Assembly (NCBI RefSeq): GCF_024509145.1
Contig: NC_071580.1
Coordinates: 26,588,501 to 26,652,500, forward strand
Source of the DNA: Vidua macroura
Lineage: Eukaryota > Chordata > Aves > Passeriformes > Viduidae
Reading direction: 5' to 3'
Length of the DNA stretch: 64,000 nt
A model generated the notes under the pieces. The model was not told the origin of the DNA and did not search any database. It was given only the letters and a program-made list of their open reading frames with translations. The position numbers were made by a program, and so were the translations under genes. Of this stretch, positions 20,429 to 32,874 are shown one piece after another; the first letter of the stretch is position 1; every line of letters begins with the position of its first letter.

Positions 20429-21051
20429 TGAAACGATACGCGGAAGAAATCAATAGACTCCATAACCTGGGGTAGTTATGAAGTGGGTACGTATGTCAGC
20501 GCCCGGCACAAGTGAGATAGCTCTCCAAAACTTGTGCCCCGAGCCTCAGTCTGACCCACACTTTTATTCTTAAAGACGTTCCATATGCAATACATTGCAC
20601 AACTTTTTCATGCATATTCCACCCCTGGCCCCGCCTGTCCTCGCTTCTCATGCGAAGTAAGTCCACGCCCTTCTGGGCCTGCGTGGTTTGCTGTGGTGGT
20701 CGTACGGGGGTCTCTTGGTGGTCCTGAGGCTGAAGATTGTGGTCTTCCTCATGATTGAACTTTTGAACTTTTCCTCTCTGCGCGTGCGCTTTTGGTCCTT
20801 TGGTGCTTATCTGAGTACGTCTGTCAGTCTTGATAGGCTTGGAGACAGAGGAGCTTCTTTATCTGGGTTCTTTCCTTCTTCTGGTATTGTTCTCTATGCA
20901 AGAAGCTTCAGAAATTTGCATTTTCCTATGCCCTTTGTACTAGGCAGAGGTTTCTGAAGTAAAAGGTTGAAAATTCAACACATAACTCTACAAGCTAAAT
21001 TAGAAATGCTTCATTCATTTTGTTAACCTAACTCTAAAAATCTCTGCTTCA
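20429..21051 (-). repeat. LTR-A2, 623 bp, shared and chimeric
   Basis: It joins unit 1 (leader on the left) to unit 2 (polypurine tract on the right). It has the same 5'-type left part, 3'-type right part and private ttctGaag as LTR-A1, so both derive from one crossover. It differs from LTR-A1 at ctcagtCtgac. AATAAA (minus) is at 20563-20568. Confidence 0.9.
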
Positions 21052-21306
21052 GTCCCCCCTTTTCTTAAAATAGATTAAATTCTTTTACTACAGGGGTCTT
21101 GATTTAAATTCTGATCTACTATCATGACCGTCCTCTTTCAGTAAGATTCTAGGAGTTGTAGAGAGTGATGTCAGACTGGCCATGTGTTTTAACATCCTCG
21201 AATTCTACATGAGTGTTAAAGTAGACATCATTAAACTTACAGTAACTAAAATTAATAGGATTATAATTGGGTGACATAAAGTCTTCTAAACAGTGTATTT
21301 CACTAG
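21052..21306 (-). other. ERV-A polypurine tract and 3' remnant (unit 2)
   Basis: Polypurine tract at 21052-21066 (minus). The rest is noncoding and matches unit 1. Confidence 0.8.
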
Positions 21307-24063
21307 TTATGACTTGTGTTTATTAGCTAGTGATTGGTGCTGGATACACCAAGTTAAGAGACTTAACATACAGGAGGTTAGTGACATGTCTTGGGTAGAC
21401 ATTCTCTTTCGCACCCCATATGGTTTTTCATAAAGCAATTCAAAGTGGTTTAGCTTTTCTTTAGTCTTGGGTTTGGTTCGGATCTGCAGTAGTGCTAATG
21501 GGAGGGATTGAGTCCATGACAAATTAGCTTCTTGTCCCAATTGTACAATTTGTTGTTTGATCAAATGATTCATTTTTTTTACCTGACCACTTGATTGTGG
21601 GTTATATGGGGTGCGAAGTTCTCAGTCTATGTTCAAGTATTGGCTAACTTGTTGCACGAATTTTACAATAAAATGTGGTCCTCTATTTGAGGAGATTGTG
21701 GCCAGCACCCTAAAGCGTGGTATGTTTTCTTGTACCAATACCTTAGTTACTTCTTGAGCTTTAGAAGTCCTGGTGGGGAATGCTTCTGGCCATCCTGAAA
21801 AGGTATCTGTTAGCACCAGGAAAAACTTATACCCCCCTTTTCTTGGCAATTCTGTACAATCAATCTGCCATTGCTGCTCCGGCCCATGACCCTTCCTCAT
21901 CTGGCTAAGCTTTGGTTTGGGAGTATTTTTGGGATTGGTCTGGAGGCAAAGGTCACATTGTCGAGTTGTAAATGTCTAGTTATGCTAGAGCATCAATACC
22001 CCAATGGTTTTCTGGTGTTCTTCCTTTATTAGGGACCATCATAAATAGGAGGGTAGAACTAATTTTCCTTCTATGGTGGCCCATCCCTCTTGGTTATAGT
22101 CTCCTTTTTGCTCATAGATTAATTTTTTTTCTGGTTTGTTGTATCTTGGCTTACCTTTAGGGCAAATTTGCCCGTCTTGCTGCTTCTTTTGCTTCCCTAT
22201 CTGCCAGCTCGTTTCCTTCTTCCAATTCGGAGTTGATCTTCTGATGTGCCTTAATGTGCATGATCGCTACTTTCTCTGGTAACTGGACTGCTTCTAGAAG
22301 TCGCAGTACTTCTGATGCATCTTTAATATTTTTCCCTTGAGAGTTCAGCAGTCCTCTCTCTTTCTAAATGGCTCTGTGAGCATGCACTACTCCAAATGCA
22401 TACTTCGAGTCCGTGTATATGTTTATTTCTTTCCCTCTTGCCAATTCTAGGGCCCGAGTTAGAGCAATTATCTCGGCCTTCTGTGCAGAGGTATTTGTTG
22501 GCAGGGGCCCAGATGATATTACTTCCTTGCACGTTGGAACTGCCTAGCCGGCGTGCCGTTTTCCACTGATGATATAACTGCTTCCATCAGTAAACGAGAC
22601 TTCTGCATTCTCGAGAGGGGTGTCCTTCGAGTCAGGGCAGCTGGAGTAGGTGGCTTCAATGGTCTCCAGGCAGTCATGTTCCACTGGTTCCCCTTGGTTT
22701 CTACTGAGGAAGGAGGCTGGATTGACAATGTTAGCCACTACTATCTCTACATCATCTTGCTCCGCTATGATAGCTTGGTATCTCAGGAGCCGTTGTGGGG
22801 AAAGCCAATGCCCACCTTTTACCTCTAGCACTGCAGACACTGTGTGAGACACTAGCACAGTTCTTTTCTGGCCTAGGGTGAATTTGTGTGCCTCTTGGAT
22901 GTTCAGGACGACTGCTGCAACAGCTCTGAGGCACCCAGGCCACCCTTTAGCTGCTGTATCCAATTGCTTAGAGAAGTAAGCCACTGCTCTCCGATATGGG
23001 CCCAGGTCCTGTGCTAGTATTCCTAAGGCGATTCCTTGCTTCTCATGGGAGAATAAAAGGAAAGGCTTACTCACGTCCGGCAATCTCAGGGCTGGAGCTG
23101 ACATGAGGGCTTTTTTCAGCTGGTTGAAAGCTTGCGTAGCTTCCTTTGTCTCTTGGATGTTCCTGCTTTCAGTTGCAATCAGTTCATAGAAGGGCTTAAC
23201 AAACAGTCCATAGTTATAGATCCATAACCTGCACCACCCTGTCATCCTCAGGAAAGTTCGTAGTTCCTTTACCGTCTGAGGTTTTGGGGTCTGGCATATT
23301 GCCTCCTTCCGGCTTTGGCCCAAGGTACGTTGTCTAGCACTGACTTCGTAACCCAGATAAGTTACTTTCTGTTTTACTACTTGGGCTTTTTTCTTTGATA
23401 CTCGGTACCCTTGGAGCCCCAAAAAGTTCAAGAGGCTTATCGTCCAGGCCGTGCATGCTTCCCTTGTCCGTGTGGCTATCAGGATGTCATCTACGTACTC
23501 TAGCAACTTCCCTTCCTCTGGAGGGGCTTCTCAGGTCTCTAATTCTTTTGCAAGTTGTTCTCCAAACAAAGTGGGTGAGTTTTTGAATCCTTGTGGGAGT
23601 CTGGTCCATGTCAGTTGAGTTCTTGGCCCGCTCTTAGGATTTTCCCATTCAAATGCAAAAATTTTCTGGCTTCGTGGATAGGAAGGCAAAAGAAGGCATC
23701 TTTTAAATCTAAAACGGTAAACCAAGTTAGCTCGGGGGTTAAGCAAGTTAATAACGTGTAGGGATTGGCCACCACAGGATACAGATCCTCCGTGACCTTG
23801 TTTATGGCCCGCAGATCCTGTACTAACCGGTATGACCCATCAGGTTTACCAACTGGTAGGATAGGGGTATTAACACTTACATAACATAAGTTGGAACAAG
23901 GTATTATAGACAATATCATGGTCATCAATGGAAGCAATATTTGATGGAACTTTTTCAGTTCTGAGGGTTCGTAACTTGTGTTTGTCGGTGACAGCAGGGA
24001 AGCACAGTGAGGCTGCTTAACAGGGCAGGATGCATACATATACTTTCCTTCGTCTACATTCAC
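21307..24063 (-). pseudogene. pol: ERV-A pol, broken (copy 2)
   Basis: Same frame breaks as copy 1: frameshift after motif A, TGA before YVDD, TAG in RNase H, stops around integrase. Blocks: RT 24063-23611 and 23746-23531, RT/RNase H 23506-22544, integrase 21900-21622 and 21573-21307. A Thr replaces Ser in the final block (KPKTKEK). The Asn and Lys substitutions in the integrase triad are retained. Confidence 0.93.
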
Positions 24064-24846
24064 TTAACTTTATTTTACTTACTCTTACACATAACAAAAC
24101 AACCACAACAACAAGGTACCTTTTCTTTTTCAACACACCTATTACACTTGTAGGTGTCCCTGGCTAGTCCCAGTGTTCTTGGATACCCCTCAATCTAGCT
24201 GTGTGGTTCCCAACTCTAGATCCTGTCAGACTTCTCTTCAAACTGGCAAAATTTTTACTCAATCTTGGCTGCTCTCAACAACCCAGCAAACTTAATTCTG
24301 GGTGCTCTTGGAATGTTAATCCCTCAACCCAGCAGGTTTGACTTAACCCTGGATGCTCTTGGAACATTAATCCCTCAATCCAGCAGGTTTGAATCAACCC
24401 TGGATGCTCTTGGAACATTAATCCCTCAATCCAGCAGGTTTGAATCAACCCTGGATGCTCTTGGAATATTAATCCCTCAATCCAGCAGGTTTGATCTTGG
24501 ATGTTCTCGGGCATTCTTATCCCTCAATCCAGCAGAATTTTTAGGGGCCCCTCCTACACATTTTACCTTTTATTTTTCCCCAATAGATTATGCCAAGAAA
24601 ACCCTCTTTTTACCTTTTCATTAATTTTTTTTTCTAATTAATTACCTTTTACTCCCCCCCCGCCCCCCCCCCCCCCACTAAGGGGTCCCACTCTTTCTCT
24701 GAGACCCAGTCCCAGGGGGGGTTCTATCACTCTTTTTATTACTCGCTTCGTCTCTTTACTGGCCGCTTTTCTCGCGAAAAAGACGGAAACGCAGCATGGG
24801 AGACTGCCGCTCTCGCTTAGCAGGTCTGGGGTAACCAGCCCGCCTC
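24064..24846 (-). other. ERV-A region between pol and ERV-B (unit 2)
   Basis: Contains the 51-bp repeat (24267-24537), the C8-G-C14 run (24654-24676) and the target duplication at 24842-24846. Confidence 0.65.
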
Positions 24847-25714
24847 TGTCACGATCCGCTTCTTGCGGGGTGTCGTGATGGTTCTTTTCACCCATCCCAA
24901 AAGTGCAACAAAGGCAAACAACAAGGGACTATCAGTTAATCACAACAAATGCACCTTTAGTAGGGGCCAAAACAGTAAACGCGATAGTGGGGATCTGAAA
25001 GGAGATAAAAGGTTAGAGAGAGAAGAGGGCTATGGGAATAGCTACCAACACAGGCGAGATCCTCAGTGCTCCGGACGATGGGGATCCGTCTGTCGTGTCG
25101 GGGGAGTCTTCGAAGTTCTGGTCGACTCGGGCCTCCAATTATAGTCCACAGAGGAGAGAGGGGGGGAACAAGTGTAATAATGAAAGTCCATTGTAATCGC
25201 CCCGAGGGAACGGGTGAGTCCACAGAAACCACCAAAGCAAGACGAATCCAATGAAGAATAAGTCCATTTGAATCACTGAAGGGAAACAGGTCATGTCATT
25301 AGTGGTCAGACCACCAATTTCCCCTCCTCCCTATAGCAGGGGTCTCAGTCTCAGTCCTTGGGAGGAGGGTTCTCATTCTTTCTTTGTCACAGTGGTAACG
25401 AGGCAGATGAGGGGTCTTCAGTGAAGGACCGCGAGAGTCACCCCAAAAGTTCATTGGGCTTAAGAACGGAGATTAGAAGCAGGCCGCGCATCAGGCTGTC
25501 CCGTGCTGGCTCCATGTCAGGTCTTTGCCAAGTCCTTGCCAAGTCCTTGCCAAGTTCTTACCAGGCCTTGTTGGGAACAGCCAGCATGACGGTTCAGTGG
25601 TCCCACCTGTGCTGTGTCCTGTTCTAAGCCGGAACTACAGTGGGGGAAGGGATTCTTTCTTGTGGCAATCGGAAGGCAGAATGGAAAATGAGGGGCTTCT
25701 GACGGGCTCTTACA
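24847..25714 (-). repeat. LTR-B5, 868 bp (outer 3' LTR, unit 2)
   Basis: Carries the 3'-LTR marker cgC, gcGatag and the homogenised U3 triplet (aaGtcc) shared with LTR-B7. Confidence 0.92.
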
Positions 25715-26243
25715 CCACCCCGTGACTGACGATTGCCCTCGAAAGATCTTCATCAGCAGGATTCCATGGTGTCGTCGTGGAGTCTTCAGGACTCGTCAAG
25801 TGTTGGCAGCAGGTCCCAGGGAAAAGAGAAGAGGAAAAGGGAAAGAAAGCGAAAACGGGAAAACTAAAACAATCACAACATATTAGTAATCACAACAAAT
25901 TATAATTAAACAATAAGCAAAATACAATTAGTAAATCAATAATAGTTATTTAAATAATAATCAATAGGAATCAATTAAACAATAAATTGATCAAATAATA
26001 AGCCAGTATCATCAATATTAAACAGTAAAGTAATAAACCTAGTATAATCGATATTACTCAGTACAATTTTATAAACAATAAACAAAAATAATTAAAACAG
26101 CGATTAGAACAAATCATAAAAGAAAATGATGTAAAACATATCTTCTAACCTTATCATCTTCTTGTGTCTACTGTCCTGGGAACATCTCTAGTGTAAAGGA
26201 TGTCGGCCAAGTGGTGTGCATTAATTATAGATGTTAATTTTGT
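25715..26243 (-). other. ERV-B 3' untranslated region (B#3)
   Basis: First haplotype, as in B#1 (gaaagaaagCgaaaac, aataaGccag). Confidence 0.7.
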
Positions 26244-27812
26244 TCATCGTTTCATCATTCTCCAATTTACAATAAGCAAGATTACTGATAAAACAAAACC
26301 AATCATAACTAAAATCAGAAGAACAACAATGGGATGACACAATTTCTTCAGGATACCGGTGGCGGTGGGTGACCACCCGAAAAGGGTATCCCACCACTTG
26401 TGCTCGGCATCACTTTTCACCCTTTCTACAACACGATGTATTTCTTGCACATGATGATGAACAGTTGCCAGAGTTTTCTGTCCATTCCCCTTGATTTTTC
26501 CTAGGATCTCTATTAGATCTTGATGAAGTAATAATTGCTTTACCAGAGAAAGGTTCATCCCAATGGGAGTAGGCAGTAGCTTGTGAATCAACGTGAGATT
26601 GGATTCTAAAAGTTCATGTGAAGTAACTGGAGCTACAAAAGAAAAATCACATCCTGCAATTTTAGTAAAGTTGCAAGCACAAAAATTGGAATGATTTTTA
26701 GTAGCTACTACTGTACTTTCTATAAACACAGTATCCCAAGCGGTTCTGAAGCAGGCACACCCATTGTCTGTAGATACAAGGACTGTTTCAGAAGTCTCGT
26801 TAGGATGAATATCAAAATGACAGCTATTTTGTTCTGTCTCCAGACAAATATCTTGAGCTACAATTGCATTACCTTCACAGATAAACCCTAGTTGTTCTCA
26901 GATGGTACAGGACTCTAAATTGACAGTTTGCCATTTGTCATCAATTTGACGGGCCCATTCTCTATGTTCAGAAGGATAGAAAGTGGGTCCATCATGATTT
27001 AATCCTAGTGCAATGATAGGGAATATCAAATGCACCGAGGCATTTCTTATGGTCAACGCAAATGCTGTGGCTGTGTTTGTGTTAGGGTCATAGGTAAAAT
27101 TCACTAAATTCCACCAGGATTGGAAATCTCTTTCAAAGTCAGTGGCACTGTCCCAGACTATTTTCCTCATTTCAGTGGGAAAAGTGCCTTCTTCACCTTC
27201 TCTTATAATTGAGGCAGCAACTGACTGCATCCATCATTGAGCCTGGATACGGCTAAGAGCTAAGGAAACGTTGCTTTGTGTGGCATTAAGTGCATCAATG
27301 ATCAATTTGCTATTATTTACATTTATCTTTTCCCAATTTGCTAGAATGTTTGATAGCAACCACTGATGTGTTCCCAAGGCTGATAAGGACGATTGCAGTG
27401 GTTGTTGTATTTTGGTTAAATCTTTAGTTGTGGAAGCCAATTTATTCATTCATACTTCTGAATCAATACTATTTAGGATTCCCAATCCTGTTCCCACAAG
27501 ACCAGTTATGTCTCTTGGCAGCCGGTTTTTAGGAGGCTTCCACTGTCGCAGCCAGGTTGTCCAAGCCTGAAAAGAGGTCTGCAAAAAGGGTGAACAAGCT
27601 GGTTGTATTTCTCAGATATTGTTTTGCATCAGCAATTTGACTTGTTTAAGAGACCATAACAGATTAAACAATATCTGTTGTTGGCCAGTTTTCCTGATTC
27701 TATATGGTCCAATTTCAAAAATTTTCGGGCTAAGTGTGACCAGTGGTTGGGTGGTAGGTGTCACAACATTAACATCAAGTCCTACTCCAGTATTTGAATC
27801 AATACTTTCAAC
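26244..27812 (-). pseudogene. env: ERV-B env, broken (B#3)
   Basis: Four shared TGA stops; first env haplotype (agccgg at the cleavage site); NHSNF in the last block. Confidence 0.85.
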
Positions 27813-27822
27813 TTAAAAAACA

Positions 27823-27855
<33 letters not shown>

Positions 27856-28167
27856 AAAGTGCTTCAGTATTTTTGGACCAAAACCAAACTACTTCTACAG
27901 TTTGTGTTCATGTGAAATTGTGCCAACAATCCTGTATGCTTGGCTGCGTACAAACCTTTTTGTGCTTCAAGAGATCCTTTCACTTTTTCTGCATGCTACC
28001 ACAATTAGTTCAGACCACGGTCACTCAGCTGCTTTCTGGCCATGGGGTTGCGGTAGGATGCAGAAAAGTATGACCAGTTTTATCATGGATTAGGTGGTCT
28101 TCATGTCCCTCGGAGTTCTTCTGAGAAAGTAAACACAACAGAATTCTGCCGCCGAGAGGCAGAAAAG
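27813..28167 (-). other. ERV-B env/pol junction (B#3)
   Basis: A/C run at 27815-27858, the same length as in B#1. Confidence 0.55.
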
Positions 28168-29310
28168 TTAGAATGATGGAATTATCCAGCATGTATTTGT
28201 CCAATGCTCTTTCCCTAGAGCACCAGAGGATTCCCATGCATATTTCTTCAGAGGGGGTTTTAGCACAAGTGCTACTAGTCCTATAGTAAGAGAGGTCCAC
28301 CAGAACAGGTTGGCCAGGGTCATGAGCTGGATTATTAGGATCATTTGGTACAGAGCATAGGAGTCAGTGTAGATGCAGACCAAAGAGGAATTCTGTGCTT
28401 CTCGTTGAAAAACACTCCAGACAGCTATCAGCTCCCCACTGTGTGTACTACCTTCTCCCTCTGTAATCATTTGCTCACCAGAGGAAAAGTGGAGGGCTTC
28501 TGCCCTAGATTTCCATCCTTTTCCTTCCCCTTTAGCAAAAGCATCAGTAAACCAAGAGTTTGCTGATTGTTCGGGGCAGAAAGGAGGGGTTACTTTGATT
28601 ACAGAGGCAGGTTTGTCCAAGCTCTCCGTTTCTTGGATTGCTAAAGTTTTTACAGCTCCTTCTGTCATTGAGAAGAAGTTACAGTAATGTTCAACCTGAG
28701 CATACCACTTTCTCACTGAGGCCCTCTGGGCCACCCCGTCAGGAGGGGGACTCCCACTAGTGACTGTCTTAATAACCTTGAAGGGGCCTCTCAATACAAT
28801 TGGTTGTTTTTGTGCAATTTTTTCTACTTCTAGGAAAGCTAAGATAACCATCAACAATCCTTTTTCCCAGGTAGTGTATCTTTTCTCAGCATCTTTGGAA
28901 CCACGGGAATCAAAACCAACAGGTCTTGTCGGAGCCTCAGGACCCCGCTGCCATATGTGTACTGACAGCCCTGAGGAGGCAAATGCCCATTCCACCTGGA
29001 AAGGATCTGTAGGATGGATAGGGCCCAGTGCTTGATGAGCTGTTGCTTCAAAAATCAGCAATTGCAATGCTGACTCCTGAGAAAGACTCCAATCCCATTT
29101 CACCCCTTTCCTCAACAAGTCATAAAGGGGAACAAATGGGTCGTTCCAGTGACTAGGAAATCTGTCTGGTCTTTCTACAGGAGATACAGCTGCTATCGTT
29201 TTTGGAAGGAGAATTGCTGTAGGTTTGAGTGATTCTGGAAGCCCACAAATTCAAGGGGTCATTATCTTGGGCTTCACAGGTAATTGCATCAGGGATTCAA
29301 AGCCAGGAAT
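28168..29310 (-). pseudogene. pol: ERV-B pol remnant (B#3)
   Basis: The 316-codon block is at 29118-28168. In this copy the gag-like gene and the pol remnant are in one frame, separated only by TAG and TGA stops. Confidence 0.82.
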
Positions 29311-30228
29311 TCATTTCTTTTTGTGAGTCATTTGCAGGCAAGCAGCTTTGTGCACATTTTCCAAGAGCTGGTCGGGGGTACTAATTCTAGCTATGGGATC
29401 TCCCCTTTCCAAGGGGCTTGTTCCCCCGGCCCAAAAAGCTGCACGCTGTGTCAGGGACCATGTGTCACCTTTCTCTCCTGTTGTTAAGAAGACACCATGT
29501 CCCCAATACCCACTGGCTTCCTGTTCAGTGAATTGAATTTGATCACCACCAGTGAGGGACACCCGGAAAACATATTCTGTTTCTGATTCATGTGGAGGCT
29601 GTCCGTATTCCCTTTTAAGCTTAGCTAGCTCGGTGGCCGTGTTTAGTTGTGATGGTATGCGTTTGGTTGTGATGTGAGGTTCCAGATCATCATCACTGAG
29701 ATAGTTCTACTCTGTTTTAATCAAGGGTCTCAAGTGATGGCAGCAATGTTCCCCACAATTACTTGCTGCTTCAAGTTCTTGATGAGGATAGATTTGTTTA
29801 ATGTGAGGAGTTTCCTTCTCCTCAAGCTCTGTAGAGGAATCAGCATGATGTGATTTGTTAATATGTTCCTCTGTTAAGGCAGCTCGCAATGCACAGATCA
29901 CATTTTTTGCTTCATAGAACTGTTTTTGCAAAATTTCAACTAGATTTTGAAGGGAGTCTATTATAGCATGTTCCTCACTTCTTCGCTGGAAGCCATTTTC
30001 TATAGCTGCCATAAGACAAGCTCCCAAAACTGAGCAGAAGATAGTTTTATTTTTGCCCAGTTTGAATTTTGTTTCATGTTGTAATGAACACACTCTATCA
30101 AGAACATTTTCTAAGTTCAACCAATTACTCTGTGCCCATTTTTCTCCTTCTGTAGAAGGTTTGGCATTGTGTTTGGCTAGTAGTGCATAAAATTCAGCTT
30201 TAATTTCAAGGCTAAGATTGTCACTCAT
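29311..30228 (-). pseudogene. gag: ERV-B gag-like gene with intact 173-codon 5' block (B#3)
   Basis: Here the T run is T6 (29903-29908), so the frame continues from the ATG at 30228 to a TAG at 29707-29709 (173 codons). After that TAG the same frame reopens to a TGA at 29311. Four differences from the frameshifted copies cluster within 95 bp (29894, the T run, 29969, 29988). The second and third change residues, giving Gln for Arg/Glu-region variants (FQRRSEEH against FERRSEER). This is the longest gag-like frame in the window. Whether it is translated is unknown. Confidence 0.6.
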
Positions 30229-30537
30229 TTTGTGAAGGGACCAAAACCACGACAGGGAGCTACAAACTTAAGTTCCACAAAACTACACAGCCCTCGCTGT
30301 GTCGCCCTTCGCTTCCCTGGCTGGGTGAAAGGACAATCATCTGCCTGGGAGGCTCTGCTTAGTTGCTTCAAGTTGTCCCTTCCTTCCCAGACCACATACA
30401 CACAACAACAACAAAACAACAGTGTCCCGCCCTTTGCACTAAGGGATCCTTTATGAATTGCCAAAGACAGTATGGGTGCCTTTTCAGCTGCAACCCTTCT
30501 GTCTAGACAGAAATCCTGTCCGTGACGCCAATTTTAA
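30229..30537 (-). other. ERV-B leader and PBS (B#3)
   Basis: PBS at 30513-30530 (minus), unchanged. Confidence 0.75.
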
Positions 30538-31405
30538 TGTCACGATCCGTTTCTTGCGGGGTGTCGTGATGGTTCTTTTCACCCATCCCAAAAGTGCAAC
30601 AAAGGCAAACAACAAGGGACTATCAGTTAATCACAACAAATGCACCTTTAGTAGGGGCCAAAACAGTAAACGCCATAGTGGGGATCTGAAAGGAGATAAA
30701 AGGTTAGAGAGAGAAGAGGGATATGGGAATAGCTACCAACACAGGCGAGATCCTCAGTGCTCCGGACGATGGGGATCCGTCTGTCGTGTCGGGGGAGTCT
30801 TCGAAGTTCTGGTCGACTCGGGCCTCCAATTATAGTCCACAGAGGAGAGAGGGGGGGAACAAGTGTAATAATGAAAGTCCATTGTAATCGCCCCGAGGGA
30901 ACGGGTGAGTCCACAGAAACCACCAAAGCAAGACGAATCCAATGAAGAATAAGTCCATTTGAATCACTGAAGGGAAACAGGTCATGTCATTAGTGGTCAG
31001 ACCACCAATTTCCCCTCCTCCCTATAGCAGGGGTCTCAGTCTCAGTCCTTGGGAGGAGGGTTCTCATTCTTTCTTTGTCACAGTGGTAACGAGGCAGATG
31101 AGGGGTCTTCAGTGAAGGACCGCGAGAGTCACCCCAAAAGTTCATTGGGCTTAAGAACGGAGATTAGAAGCAGGCCGCGCATCAGGCTGTCCCGTGCTGG
31201 CTCCATGTCAGGTCTTTGCCAAGTCCTTGCCAACTCCTTGCCAAGTTCTTACCAGGCCTTGTTGGGAACAGCCAGCATGACGGTTCAGTGGTTCCACCTG
31301 TGCTGTGTCCTGTTCTAAGCCGGAACTACAGTGGGGGAAGGGATTCTTTCTTGTGGCAATCGGAAGGCAGAATGGAAAATGAGGGGCTTCTGATGGGCTC
31401 TTACA
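30538..31405 (-). repeat. LTR-B6, 868 bp (outer 5' LTR, unit 2)
   Basis: Together with LTR-B9 it has tgaTgggctc at the U3 end and tggTtccacc. The two copies share the same variant set, consistent with the 26,790-bp duplication. Confidence 0.92.
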
Positions 31406-32236
31406 GCCTCGCATTCACACACATTCATCCCACCTTTATTCGCCCTGTAATGCAAAGGATCTCCCAGTTGCCGAGCCGTGGGGGCTTTTAGCCGCTCGGC
31501 ACGAAGCTCGGGTAGCTGGTACATCTGAGGGTCCACCAGAAGAACGGGAGGGACACTCGGGCTGCTGAAATCCTGCTCGTTGATTGAAGGGTCGCAGAAG
31601 GGGCAAACAGGGAGACAACGAAGCAGTAGGGAGGCAGATTCCGAGAGCCCCGAAGGGCGGGGTGAGGATTCTTTTACTGCGTAGGGGTAGGAGGGTTTAG
31701 CATTCGAGGGTACAATCGGGAGAAGGCTAAAGGGAGGGGAAATATAACATTAACCAGTGGGGAAAAGGGAAAGGAGTGTTCTTGGTGGAAGAACCAAAGG
31801 GAAAACGTGGAACAGAGAAGATTCTAGGCTAAGGGGCAGACTTGAACAACAACTGACAGGACAGGGGGAGGGTACAATTCTCTTACGAAAGGGGGTGGAG
31901 AACTCATACAACTGCTGTTTCCCATGGCAACCCTAGACTGCCTTCCCCAACCCCTCCCCCTGCACCAGTGACAGCTTTTAACACTGAAGGGCAGTGCTAT
32001 TGTATAACAAACACTTAATTCTTAGCCCAGCCGGGCTCGCTGGCTACTTTTGCAAGCTTTTTACCAACTAGCGATGCTTGTAAGCGGTGCTTGTAACTCC
32101 TAGCTTGTACCACGCTCCCACTAGCTGCGCTATCAGCTAGCGGCGTTCAAAGCAGCTCCTCAAACCGCGGCTTGTGCCCGCGCGCCCGCTGCGCTATCAG
32201 CTGGGCCGCGCCTAAAGCACCTTTGCAAGCCCCGAC
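31406..32236 (-). other. ERV-A leader (unit 2)
   Basis: Differs from the leaders at 2097 and 19598 by a few bases (for example catcccAcc and tgtaTaac) and matches that at 58196. Confidence 0.7.
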
Positions 32237-32874
32237 TGAAACGATACGCGGAAGAAATCAATAGACTCCATAACCTGGGGTAGTTATGAAGTGGGTACGT
32301 ATGTCAGCGCCCGGCACAAGTGAGATAGCTCTCCAAAACTTGTGCCCCGAGCCTCAGTCTGACCCACACTTTTATTCTTAAAGACGTTCCATATGCAATA
32401 CATTGCACAACTTTTTCATGCATATTCCACCCCTGGCCCCGCCTGTCCTCGCTTCTCATGCGAAGTAAGTCCACGCCCTTCTGGGCCTGCGTGGTTTGCT
32501 GTGGTGGTCGTACGGGGGTCTCTTGGTGGTCCTGAGGCTGAAGATTGTGGTCTTCCTCATGATTGAACTTTTGAACTTTTCCTCTCTGCGCGTGCGCTTT
32601 TGGTCCTTTGGTGCTTATCTGAGTACGTCTGTCAGTCTTGATAGGCTTGGAGACAGAGGAGCTTCTTTATTTTAATTCAGAAGGAAAGGGTTCTTTCCTT
32701 CTTCTGGTATTGTTCTTTATGCAAGAAGCTTCAGAAATTTGCATTTTCCTTTGCCCTTTGTATTAGGCAGAGGTTTCTTAAGCAAAAGGTTGAAAATTCA
32801 ACACATAACTCTACAAGCTAAATTAGAAATGCTTAATTCATTTTGTTAACCTAACTCTAAAAATCACTATTTCA
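32237..32874 (-). repeat. LTR-A3, 638 bp (true 5' LTR of the unit 1-2 block)
   Basis: Right flank is satellite beginning CCTC (32875-32878). A 15-bp insert and a different U3 start (minus TGAAATAGTG against TGAAGCAGAG) distinguish 5' from 3' LTRs. By eye the true 5' and 3' types differ at about 12 sites plus the insert, near 2 percent. AATAAA (minus) at 32371-32376. Confidence 0.93.

Larger units (their letters stand above)
24847..31405 (-). mobile_element. Single ERV-B provirus nested in ERV-A unit 2
   Basis: LTR-B5 / B#3 / LTR-B6 is the minimal two-LTR form, 6,559 bp, flanked by GCCTC at 24842-24846 and 31406-31410. It is the only ERV-B in the window that has not formed a tandem, or the one from which the extra interior was lost. 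Confidence 0.93.
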
